Shown here in pieces: positions 10,741 to 23,400 of a stretch of 64,000 nucleotides of DNA. The position numbers were made by a program, and so were the translations under genes. Positions within the stretch are counted from its first letter, which is position 1. Every line of letters begins with the position of its first letter. Location of the stretch: assembly GCA_022496805.1 (NCBI GenBank), contig CM040100.1:18319009-18383008 (forward strand). Direction: 5' to 3'. This DNA is from Pohlia nutans (taxonomy: Eukaryota > Streptophyta > Bryopsida > Bryales > Mniaceae). The notes under the pieces were generated by a model that did no database searches, was not told the origin of the DNA, and saw nothing but the letters and a program-made list of their open reading frames with translations.

Positions 10741-12918
10741 CCTAATAGCTATCTTGGTGAAAGAGAATTCTAAACATAAAAGTCAATATATTAAAAAATC
10801 ATTTTTTAAAAACAATTATTATTAGAGAAAAAAATTAAGAATATTAATATAAATTTTCATTTACCTGATTAGAATTTTTGCAAAACAAATATCAATATGG
10901 TAGATGAATATTGAATATGCTACCAACTGACAATAAAACTAAATCAAAACCTTAAAATATTTTTAAAACCAAGGGCTTGAGATTTACCTCTGCTATGCCA
11001 CTCGCAATCTCAATGTAGCTGCCAAATTTGGTGATGCCTACTACCTCGATTAGTGACACTTCTACTTCCTCATTTGTGAACACCCACAAAGAATTGGTAG
11101 GATTGTCCGCCATATGGTAACCAACAAAAGGATTGTCACGAATAGTAGTAATATTGAGTGCATTAAGATGATGCAAAGGTCCAATACCACTCAACATTAG
11201 TAATTGAGGACTACCCATTGCCCCTGCTGAAAGTATTACCTCACTCATTGCATCTTGCAAAAACACTGTGTGATTATTGTTGTTTAAATCCGTGAATATC
11301 ACCCCTGTCGCCTTACAATTTGATTCTACAAGACATTGATAAAAAATAAGCCATCAGTTATTGTACAAAAAAAATCAAAAGAATCATAAAAAGATGATTG
11401 GTACTTTTGCATTACTTACCATCAAATAAGATTTTTTGAACACTGGCCCAAATGAAGACATCAAGGTTGTCAAAGTTAGCATATGACAGAAGGTCAGCTG
11501 CAGAATGGCGGTGACCGTTTTCATCAAACAAAGATCCGCCTACTTTAGTGCCGATCAAATGTTCATATGTTTTTCCATTGTTGGGAATAACACCAACTTC
11601 TAACAATGCATCTCTTGCTGCAGTCTAGCATAACACAATCAACATAGAATTACCATTAAAATTGATTGCATAGTCATATTTACATTATCAATTAATTCAT
11701 GATAAACATTTTAACCACAAAGTCATCATCAAACTTCATCTTTGGCTAAATCTACATATGCATTACACATACTACTCAAAATTATGCAAACCATAATTTA
11801 TGTATTTATCTTAATCAATAAATTTTAGCAACTAGATATTCACTCAAATAAATTTATGATCCCTTCTTGAAACAAACTGACTACAGAGTGATCGACACCT
11901 TCAATATTTACAAAATAAGAGGAAAAGAGAGAAGGAAACTCACTTGAAACACTTGTAACGATGGAAATTGTGCAACTTTATCAGCAACCCAGTTGAAGGC
12001 AGAATCTACAAGTGTTTTATCCCAACCAACCTCTTTGACAAAATCATGTTCTGGTTTTGTAAAGAATCCAGCATTAATAGCACTTCCACCTCCAAGTACG
12101 CGAGCTCTTTGGTTGGGTACTCCATCTTCTGAAATGAAAGTTTGTGACGTGGAAGTGGGGGTATCAATTTGCAGATTTTGGTAAAAGCCAACAAGATTCT
12201 CCACAAGAGGGTCTCCATAAGGCGAGCCTCCTCGTTCCAATAGCAACACTGAGAAATTTTGAGAGAGAGTGGCTGCCAATGGACATCCTGTTGTTCCTCC
12301 TCCAACAATGATGTAATCATATTTTTTTAGACTTGTAAATGGAGCTTCCGTAGCATTACGAACAAAGGGATACTTGGGGTCTGATTCACATCAATATAAA
12401 GTTTAAAATAAATACCTTTAATTGCAAAATCAATCTTATCATTTAACTCAAACATGTTTCAACTTTTTCATTACTTGAACTTTTGAAAAATAGGGAGCTA
12501 GCATTGTATTCTCTCCAAGGTACCACATAGCAAATATTACAAATATTACAATTCAGCTCCCACAAATTAACTGATCTATGCATGTATGCACCAATTAAAC
12601 CAATGCCAAGCCTTACACATGATTCAGGTACTATTAAGATCGGCAAAAAACAATTATGAAAAGAGAAACCCAAATCTTTTGGAAAATATTTTTTCAAAAA
12701 CAAATCTATTTTGTATGGTGGAAAAAGATAATCTTGAAGAATATTCACATAATTTGGCATTTGTTAAAAAAATTCCAAAAAAATCAATTATTCAACATAT
12801 ATGACCTACTGACCAGGTAAGGTATTTACTCACCGTCATAAATCTTGTCAGCGTTGCTACACAGAGTCATTGCCAACAACAAGCTCACAAGAAACATCAA
12901 TTTCCACAGCTTTGCCAT
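9679..12918 (-). CDS. HOTHEAD-type GMC oxidoreductase (FAD), 590 aa, complete
   Basis: Six exons, 12834-12918, 11944-12380, 11420-11624, 10988-11325, 9953-10599 and 9679-9739, join in frame with GT-AG introns to give 590 residues, the usual HOTHEAD length. Residues 1 to about 24 (MAKLWKLMFLVSLLLAMTL) are a signal peptide, so the enzyme should be secreted or vacuolar. FAD-binding motif VGGGTTG lies at about 54-60. GMC signature 1 is RARVLGGGSAINAGF and signature 2 is GSPQLLMLSGIG. Near the C-terminus WHYHGG (His about 525) and SPGTNPQAT (Asn about 561) are the active-site positions. The family oxidises alcohols such as omega-hydroxy fatty acids for cutin (HOTHEAD/ACE) or cleaves cyanohydrins (mandelonitrile lyase). 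The substrate cannot be told from sequence. No frame breaks, so probably functional. Confidence 0.93.
10668..10734. repeat. Compound microsatellite (AC)n(AT)n
   Basis: A CA run passes directly into a long TA run, inside intron 4 of the GMC oxidoreductase gene. Confidence 0.95.
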
Positions 12919-14872
12919 ACTGATTGTTATGCCACTCTAATTCCTGGAACCAACATGCCAAACACAAAGAACAAACAAATCAGATTAGGCCTTGAATTGA
13001 ACCTTGTGCATTGAAACAAGAAAAAACTGTAGGCAAGAAGTAGAAGAATATCTCTATTTCTATTACCAATGTGAACAAAGAGTATTTTATTAACTATGTC
13101 TATCATATGTTGAAAGCAAATTGCAAGTACTATCTTAAATAGTTAGATGTCTCATTTTGAAAATATATTATACAACGCACGCTCCCCAGGACAGTCAGTT
13201 TCACCACATAAACCTACCTAGTCTATTATATAACATAGACCGTGCACACCAATTGAGAAGCATTGTGCCAATCTCCGGCACAGACCAGCTCAGTAGACTC
13301 TATAATATGAACTCATATCCTAAAAACTACATTGCAATGATCGCATGATGAAAATAAATAACAAGCACTACCCTGGATGTCTCCTTTAAAAAATACACTC
13401 CATGACATGAACTCGATTGTAATATAGACTCTATGACGTGACATGGGACTTGTATGATTGCAGTAGAGCATTTTAGATGACAACGTCAAAAGTACGAAAA
13501 CTAAATGTAATAAAAAAGCAACCCAACCTGGCTTTTGATTGCATTGAGTACATCACGCATGACAATCAGGGCAGTTATGTTACGAAAGAAATACACAGCA
13601 TGACAGGCATGACCCAACTCCAATATCATGCTAGTTTGAAGCAATCTATCATAACGTTTTTTAACCCCTCACTATTCACGTTCGAATCTCAAGCATCACC
13701 TGTAGATCGTAGGAATCACAAAGCATTTTCAGCTGGACCAAGCAACAAGGGTTAAAGAGTTGAATTATTTTATTAACAGATTCTTTACTACAGTGTAAAG
13801 AGAGTGGTCCAACAAGGTTGAAGAACGTTAAGATGTCCTCTTGAAAACTACATAAATTAACTAGCTTACAATCAACGTGTTTTTATTGTGTGAGACTCTG
13901 CACAAACTAAATGATCATCAGCTGATTAACTTACCAAGTGACCGTCTGTTCCCGCTGCTAGGGCGCCTTCAAAGAGTAATATACATATATGAAAATTTAT
14001 GTTTGTTAATTGGTAACTTTATTGGCATCTTTTTATTTGATATTTTTCTTTTCTTCTATTTTTTCCTATATTTTTAGAAAAAAAATGTTTTTTAGGGGGA
14101 AAATGTATTTTTAGGAAAAATGTATTTTTAATGAATATTGTATTTTTAGAAAAATAGATTTCTTTTTTCTTTTTTGGAAAAATTATAGTTTATCCTTCAT
14201 ACAATGATCGGCACGCCAAAACATGATGATACTATTGTTTCAAGGAATACACATGTGACAAGTCAGTTTTGTGAATAATTCATGCCTACCACTTTGAAGG
14301 TAGGGCTTCCCAAATATGTCATAAAAAAGAGGGACAACAATATCAGTATCAAATATCTTGAAAAGAATCCTTAAATATATCATACTCCTGCATTCCACTA
14401 CAAGTAGTAGTTTGAGCAAACATGAAGCTTATTATGGGACAAATTGAGAAGTGAATCGTGAAGCTCAATATGGGACAAAGGGAATTTACAAGACTTAGTG
14501 TAAATCTTAATTGTCAACGTGAATGTGACAATCAATTTTGTAACACATAGGTTCAAAGGTTGATTTGAAATTTGAAACCTCTTGCTATTGGTTTAGAACC
14601 AATAATTGAATGAAAATGTTCCTCCGCTTAGAAATGTACTGGTAGATGTTAAATACGGAGTTAAATAAGGAAATAATTAAAATGATTATTCATAAGTTAA
14701 AAGTAAAGATTCGGAATGAAAAGTACAAATTCTATTATGGAAATCTCAAACTTGATGCATAGTGTACAACTTATACTACATGCTAAAATGTCAAATGATT
14801 CCAATTTCTTAATCAGTTATGGATTCTCAAATCTCAATTTGATATGTAGTACAATGTATAGTTAGTATACTA
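12919..14872. other. Intergenic region upstream of the GMC oxidoreductase
   Basis: No gene is supported. The proximal few hundred bases should contain the promoter and 5' leader of the GMC gene. The region 13990-14180 is a T-rich run with repeated ATGTATTTTTAG units. The short reading frames here have no recognisable protein features. Confidence 0.5.
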
Positions 14873-14876
14873 TTAA

Positions 14877-15101
14877 CCCTTAAAGGTCCAAAGAGCCCTT
14901 TCCGACCAGTATTATACAACAATATTCCATTGTATTTGACATGGTTTCACACCTACTACAGGTTTAAGATCAAAAGTGAAGTTAAAATTCAAGTCAACAT
15001 GACTTTAATGAGCTATTGGGGCCTCAATTTGGAACTTTCTATTTATAGCAGATGTAAAATATACGCCAACGTATCTACTATCCCCATCAGCCCTTTAAGG
15101 G
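14877..15101. mobile_element. Short TTAA-flanked TIR element (225 bp)
   Basis: TTAA at 14873-14876 and 15102-15105. Termini CCCTTAAAGGTCC and, inverted, CCCTTAAAGGGCTG share a perfect 10-bp inverted repeat. Non-coding. The interior differs from groups A and B, so it is a separate subfamily with the same end signature. Confidence 0.75.
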
Positions 15102-15743
15102 TTAATAGAAAAAGATTGATTCAAGATTTTAAATTACACTGCTCAGTGATCCGTGTTCACTACAGATTTTTGCATTTAAGACATTGTAAAAAATCAAGAA
15201 TTACCTTAGCCCATAAACGCCCAACCAACCCTTATGGGGTTGATGGATGATTGCTTTCATCCATATCTCCTTCCTCATGAACTTCTTCATCATGAAACAT
15301 TTTTTTAGAGATACTTCATCAAGTTGTTGTCCTATCCACTATAATTAATATTAAAATTCAATATTATAATTTTAGTAGATGCAGGCATGTGTGTACATGT
15401 CAAAAAGTATCCATACATTTTGGTGAAAAATTGTAATTATTATAAACAATTTAAGTGAATGCTAAAGAAATTCATATCAATTACAATATACATTCAATTA
15501 CGTCAAATTTTATACCACAATACATTTTAACTACACGGTGCCATATTGGGTCTCAATTGGCAATCGAGACCCAATATTGACACCTTGTACATGCAAAAGC
15601 TATCAATATAGATAGCAACTAAACGTTTCAATATAGATACATGCAAAAAGCTGTCAATATAGATACAAAATAGATGAAGATTTCATTGAAAACAGTTTCA
15701 AAAGCACTTTATGTCCCTTTTTCTTCATGCATGAGACACTTAA

Positions 15744-16449
15744 CCCCTAAAGGTTGGGCCTGTGACCATGGAATCAAGTTTTATCTGTCACACTCAATTT
15801 TTCTACTAAAAATAATACAAAAATTCATATTTATATGTAGTAGATGAAGTCACATGTCTACTACAAATCATGAGTTTTTCATAAATTTTGGTGAAAATTT
15901 GAAATTACTATGGTTTTATGAAGTGATTGTAAAGAAAATCTATATCAATTACAAAATGTACTAGAAAATTCCGGATTTTTTTACCTAAGGTGTAAATTAC
16001 AATGAAGAAAAGTTTAGTTGATGAAAATCATCCGTGTATCTAAACTAGTAATTTTGCTACACCTTAGTGATACCTACCAAACTTGTAACTACAATAAAAC
16101 ACTCAATTTTCCAATTTTTTCAAAAATTCAAAGTGGACTAGAAACTAGACTTGGCAAGCTTCATTTTGTTAGTTAAGCTCAAATGCAATGGAACTCATTT
16201 TCATAGCCTAAATTTAGATCAAGTAGAACAAGCAAAAAAATTCAAAATACACTACACGATGAACCGTTTTTACGACTCTTTCTGTAGTTGGGACCCCATG
16301 TAAAATCTTAAAATAGCTTGAATGATTTGAATTTAACTTGAAGAGGTGGCATCACCAAGCAAAAGCCCTTCACATAATGAGTTGAATGGAAATCATCCAC
16401 GCAGCAGTTGGAATTGAACAGTCGACTTCATTCATGAGCCATTTAGGGG
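15744..16449. mobile_element. TTAA-type TIR element, group B, uninterrupted copy
   Basis: TTAA at 15740-15743, terminus CCCCTAAAGGTTGGGCC. The right terminus ATTTAGGGG is followed by TAAA (a one-base change from TTAA). This 706-bp copy serves as the empty-site reference for the nested element at 738-1556. No coding capacity. Confidence 0.75.
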
Positions 16450-17439
16450 TAAATTTCCACGCCGGCGTTCCCGGTTAAGATAAAGCGAGGTCACCCAAAA
16501 ACATTGCACAGACAAATATCATCCCTCCACTATTCAAAGCACACTTTGGGACTGGCGACCTAACACAGTAACAGGGGCGAAGGCTCCGGACACAAGTGAG
16601 GATCTCATACCGGAAAAAGTGAATACAGATGTTGGAACATTTAAATGTTCAGCTGTGCATTTGGACAAAAACATTTCTAGTGAGAACGACTCCTGTTTTC
16701 ACAAGTAGAAGCTACCAATATCGGTCAAACCTACATTAAATTTGGACGCTACTGTACGTCGATGAAGAAAACTGCTACCCGTTGCCTGCACTCAGTCATA
16801 TCACTGGAGGAATAGATAAGTCGTAATCATAAACCAGGAACTCACATTCACAAGAAGGTTCTAACTACACACAAAAATGTTCAGAGCGTCTCCAGTTTGC
16901 CAGCTCAGGTAAACATACGAGAGGCAGCCCTACTTCAACCACTGATAACATAGATGAGATGTAAGTGCGGGATACATTCTATTCAGGCCAACCCACCTGA
17001 ACCAGAAAAACCCTCGCAAAAAAAATCCCCATGCTCAGAGACATCACAAGTAAGATATGGCCGACTCCCTAGGCTCCGATCTCTACACTTCCCCCTTTTT
17101 CTCCCAACGGGCAGTATGACACTCTCCTCCCTGGCGCCCACAAAAGTGCAACACTTACACATGGTCTCTATGCTCTTCTCTAGCCTAGTGTCATACTGAT
17201 ATACCTTCAACCTGGCCAGGATCATCCTCCACTTCTTGACATGTCACCATGCTCTAGTCGAGTCCTGAGATCTCACAAGCCAACCATGCCCTCCCCAAAA
17301 GGTGCTTCAAGTGCCATGGCACAACTCCACACCAACACTAGAAAAAGCTCGAAGCTGGCACATCCTGCATCGCTCTTTCGAATGGGAGATTGAACAAGAA
17401 CTTGAATCTGAAGTCTCGAGGTCATCAACGGATGTGTGC
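16450..17439. other. Region downstream of XPO1, likely 3' UTR plus spacer
   Basis: The GC content is higher than in the transposon-rich spacers, and the part next to 17440 is probably the XPO1 3' untranslated region. No other gene is recognised. Confidence 0.4.
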
Positions 17440-20400
17440 CTATTGATCGGTCATTTCATCCTGCAGTTCACTTGGAGCTATCAACCCAGGGATGCTCAGC
17501 ATTCGCCTCCTCTCTGCCTCTCTCTGTGCAGCAGCTTCTTCGGCATACAGGTCCTTGTTATCCTGCACATCGCATTCTCCACCGTCAGTGATCCTCATTC
17601 ACAAAAACCCACTCCACAATCAAGACAGCCAACACTTCTCACGACCATTTGCTACCGTCCAATATGCGGATAATATAGAGATGGGCTCAGAAAGATATGT
17701 CCCCAATAGAATTGACTTTTATAACATACATTGTACTTTAAATTCGATTTCTTAAGATAAAAACCGAATTGAATTCTAATAGGTGCATAACCCATAACTC
17801 ATGCCGTATCCATGTTCATCCCACTCAGAGACATCCTTACCTGAGCTGAAAACTCCTTGGATTGAATCAAGAAGTCACGAAGTTGGTTCTTGAAAGCTCC
17901 CAGCTCGCTTCGGGTCTCAAACAGTCCATTTACAAACGTTGTCACCTGCATATACATCCATCATCACCCCAAATGAGGAAGCTTCTCACACCATCAAAGA
18001 CCTGTCACATTTAACCTGCCCAAAACCAGAGACCAACCTCACAAAACCCTGTGCATCTTGTAACAGCACCTGAAAACAAGGATCAACAGGGCTCCGCAAA
18101 GTTATACGCCGGGAACCAGCATTATAACCTATCGTACGGTTGAAAGTCCAAGCATCGAAGAGCCTCACTCGAAGGTGTTACACAAAAAGAAGATGTAACA
18201 GAGACAAACAAAAATTTACTGGGAAGGGTACTAAGAGGCATGCCTCAAGAGGAGTCATATTGGGGAATGACGTTCCCAAAAGCTTCACGGAGTAGTCCCG
18301 AACGAACTCCATATTATTGGGAAAGGCTGTTGGACCCAAGGTTGCTGCATCCCAGAGTGGCAGCGTGAGCGCCCCAGAATCAACCTGAAAGAGAAGATGC
18401 TGTATTAGAACTGCACCACCAATGCGTCATTGCAACTACAATTCAAGATTACAACTACAAGAAATCGTACAAAAAACCCACTAGACAAGGGCTGGAGGCA
18501 AGGTCATACCAGGCAAAATAAGTGTTGAAGGATCAGCACATGCAATTTGAACCCTGGCTTGTGGAAAGTGTCGGTCAGAACTGCAAATATTTCTTGTTCA
18601 ATGGTCAGGAAATATGTCTGATGGAACTGGTTGCAGAATTCTGACGCCTGTACCACGCATCACAATCATATCAGCACCAACAACGTGAGTTCAAAGGATT
18701 CAAACGTACCGTAAAGATTTCATGGAAGCAAAGGGAAAGAGAAAATCAAAGATAACGACAACCAACTGAATTAAACCAATGCCACCATCAATTTTGCAAC
18801 GACGTTGGAAATATTGATCAGCGTTACAGCGATATTTGCCATGACACAATGCTTCAACCCAACTACCAACGTCATTCCCCAATATGGCAGAAGGTGAAGT
18901 GTTACTTGGAAGTTTGTAAGCATTTCCAGGAGGAGGTTCAGCCCAGTCTCCGCCACGTTGCGCTCTGTGTGACGGAATGCCCAGATTATGGAGTCCATCA
19001 CAAGTTTCAGTTGCTGGATAAAGCCACAAGATGTCAGGCGCACATACCGAGAACATCAAATGACAACTCAACTACGAATGTTTCATTAAAAAAACGGACC
19101 AAAAAGACGGCTCTCCTCACATAATCAGCCTCACTGTTCACTTACTTGACTTGAAAGAGTGAAAAGAGCGCGGAAACAGTGGCTTGCAATTGCCCGTAAC
19201 AACGAGAAGAACTTCAGACGATGCTCTGGATAGTCCTCAAAGTTCTTTGTAATCATCTGTACAACCACAAAATCTGCTGTAAGAACTCCAGCTCCACCAG
19301 TACACTCACGGCTCAAAACTCAACTAAACCTCCACAACCAACGAGGCAATGAAAGGATCGCTCTATTGCAGACATTGGCTGCATTTACGTACATCGAGGG
19401 TGCATGCAAAGACAGCTTCGAATATACGGGGAACATCATCCATCATGGCGCTCTTTAACCTGCAAAAATACACTTCCAAAAACTCAATTCGTTGATCCCA
19501 CGCAAATACAGACTTCAATGAAAGAAGCACATCGGGAAACCACCAATCAACTCAACAGATATTGATTGCTCGTTTCTAGCAAGCGCAAGTATCTCAGCTC
19601 AGAAACCAGTGGAACGAACGCATCAAAACATCCGCTCACACGTAACATCCACAAATAGGCAAGGCTGTGATACGCACTTGTTGATGATAGTAGCAAACAG
19701 AGACAAGACCTCCGATTCACGAGCGTCAGACACGTTGCGGGCATAGTCACCCAGGATGGGATCCGTCATAGCTGGGACAAAGTTCTTCGCGATCAGTTCC
19801 GTATCGTCGGCTTTATCCACAAATGTTTCGATCAATTTCAGAGTTTCCCGCTTCACCGACCTGCACAAACACCACATTCATATTCACTAAGCACAGCTAT
19901 CTCAACTCCGACCTCGTCCTAAAACTTCAAAACATATAATGTACAAACACCCGAGGTAAGGCACGTGCAGGTTTGTAATACCAAAGACTTGGGAACAACC
20001 ACACGCAGCAGCCAAACTTCCTACCTCAGCAGCTTCACAAATGAAGTCTTGGATGCATACGGTCCTCCCTCGGCAATGCTACTTGATATCAGCTCACTGT
20101 ACATTCTGCATGCACGGAAGGAACGAACCTTGTCAGCGAATCCTTCTACCATACAAATCTTTAATTTCATAAATACAGGAGCATGACTGACCACACAAAT
20201 CACGGCAACAAACAGCCAATTGATTTAAGATGGCGTTTCTATATTTTCCAAACCGCAAATACATACTGCCAAAAACAGGGGTCCTGTAAGGCCCAATCAC
20301 TTACCTATAGACATTCAACATATCCAGGTAGATCAATGATATTTGAGATAGGAAGGCCTGGCCCAGGGAGCTGGCAACGCTAGTATTCAACTGTACACAA

Positions 20401-23400
20401 GCAAGTACAACCCACACGATGACTGGGTCAATAATTGACTTGTGAAAGGATTCAGTCGCCGCATAGAGATGTTTTAGTGCTGAACGATTTCACGATAAAC
20501 CTCCATAAACAGTAGTTCCCCTAACTGCTCATACTAGCCACATGGGCTCCCTATTCAAAAGTTACAGGATACATACCTGGAGAATGTTGAGTACAGCGCG
20601 TACAACATCTAACCCTTTCAAATGCTCCACACTTTGACGAGCTAGGATAATGATTTTTACCCATCTCTGCACAAAGGGCACAAGTTTCATCATCTAACTC
20701 ATACCAAAACCACCAAAACTAACTGGAACTTTTCCAGACTATTGACCAGCTTTTCCGTGAAGGACAGGAATCCGGATAAAAACATTACAATACCGGTAAA
20801 AAGACAATCCCCAAATAGATCAGACCTACTACGAGTTCAAGATCAAAGAATTTCCGCAGGCAACCCTTCATCAATCCTCTCACTACCTACACAACCTACA
20901 GCCCCAGCAGGTGCGAAATCCCATCTCAGCAGCAATGCACTATCAATAATCAACCTGATTTGGAAGCTCCATAAGCTTTTGCAGATACTCATCACGTCTT
21001 TGAGGGTCAGATTCGGCTTGAATCATGAATCCAACCTGTAATCAGAATCAACAGTTATTGCCAGCCACTTTTCCTGCATACTCATCTCCCCGAATATACC
21101 CATCGAAACAGGCTACGGTAATCGCAATACAACAGAGTCCAATAAAACAAGCTAGTCGAGTCCAAAAGACGGAAACGAAGTCCACATACTGCTTCATAAA
21201 ATGTATGGATTTGATGGGCCTCCAGATCCAGAATAATTGTTGGCAACCCCTTCAGGAGCTCACATACAAATGGCTCTGTCTCCCCGACCTGAAATGCAAG
21301 ATAAATAACTTCCATCAAAAACCAAAAACGGACGAGCCTTCAGACATGTCCACACTATGCTCCAACATAAGCGTACCAGATATGACCAGATATCAATCTT
21401 CACACAACACAAACTGGTTCAGAGGACATCAAACTTAGCAAGATCTACCACATTCACAGCCATTATTTGTGCTAAGTACCTGAAGAATAACGAACTTCCT
21501 TTTACATTTTTGAACTATCTTCAGAAAAGTGTCGCAGGCCATATCCTGAGCATTGCGACAAACGATGTGAGCCGTGATAGTGCACTTTCTTCGCCCATTA
21601 AGCGTCTCACAAGTTGAGTATTATTAGTAATTGCAGTCTTGTCAAAATGTTCATAAACAACACAAAGAACCCCATCGCATGACCCAAAGAAAACAAAAAA
21701 CAAAATCAAAGGAGAGCAAAACTCTGATGACGCCCCGAACTGCAAGACAAGATAAGGCACCTGAACACCAGGATGAGTCTCGTGCATGAACTCAAAGAGC
21801 TTATTCACAACCGTCTTCAAAAACTTCCAATGAGCTCTCAAAAACCGAGGATACTGGCCCACTACATACCTGAGAATGTGCAAACAAAGGTCGTCTTAAC
21901 TGAAAAATTGCAGGAATTAATGTGTAAATCTCTACATATTAGGAGAAATTTAAGAATCTATGTCATGTAATCTTAGAATCAAATCACAGCCTCAAATTCT
22001 TCGTAGATCAACAAAAAGCTCATCGGAATAATTAGCATTTGAAATGCCTTGTGATCAGTTCAGGTGTTCACTTTTCAAACGTGATGGAGCGCCATACAAG
22101 GAAGTGACATTTTGGTTGACATCACTGGTACATCTCATGAGCCAGAACAAATCCGCACTAATAGGCCGCAAGCGAATAACTTACATAATGTTGCTGGCAA
22201 TCACCGCCTTATTGTCCTTGCCCTTCGTAATTTCACATAAATTCAGCAGATCACGAATCACCGTCACAAGGAATCGATTTTCCTGCTCTTCCCGACAACC
22301 ACACATGCCCATTAGAAACTGCCAAAACATAAGTGCCCAAATGCTCAGGTAAATAGAGAAAACCTAACATAGAGAAACACCTGTCAACCACGGGATTGAC
22401 ACATTCCACTGGCTCTACGATGGGCACCGTCCTACCCGCCTGACATGAAACTATTCACAACCAATCGCCAAAAGGTTTTACCTGGTCTTCGACCATGGAC
22501 CCCGAAATGGAGCCAATAGCCCAGCAGAGTGTGTTGAGATTGTTCCAAGCCCATTCCTCACCGTTTAATTGCTTGTTTAGCTTCTTCAGCATCTGCACCA
22601 GTCTCAATATCAGCACGTTAACGGTCCTTCCCCGATAAAAATCAGGAACCGGGAACTTCGATGCCATTCTTAAGCACGTGCAGGACCAAGGAACCCTGTC
22701 ACTTCAGAAACGACTACAAAGATAGATCGACTGCGATAAAGAACTGAGATTACCTGCTGCTCTGTATCTTCATGGTCCAAATGGGACAAATAAATCAAAG
22801 TCTCCCTCATAATCTGGATAATCACAACGCAGTGAGACAGCCAAAACGCAAAATGTTCATGCACTGTACTTGAAGGAAGGACCTCGAGCTAGAGAAAGCC
22901 CTATAAAGTTCTCGTCAAGACAAACCTTCGTCTAATCACCAGACATCGAAACACAAGGTACACGAGCATTAACGAAGAGCGGTTGTTATATTATCATACT
23001 ATCTATTTAATCAAAGAGTGAAGGAGGCCTTCGAGGTCCTCAAGGATAAGGCGGCGAGAAGGCAGAAATGAGGCACCTTATACTGAACAAGAACATCGTT
23101 ATCCTTCATGGTCTCACGTACAATGTTGCCATTCTCATCTTCTACTATCAAAACTTCCTCGGGTTTAGCCATGCGACTGATCATTAGCAACCTTAACTTC
23201 GACAAAGGCCCCGCGTACAACTGCTTACGATGGGAAAGCTGAGCCCCCATCCCATTCAACATTCCTCCTACCTGTGAACCCATTCAACACGAAAAACATC
23301 ATACTATATCATCTTAGGTGGCATGACTCACGACATCACGGGAAAACAATCTAAAAATTCTGTAGAAAGTGACTGAGGCCCTACATGAATGCACCTGGCT

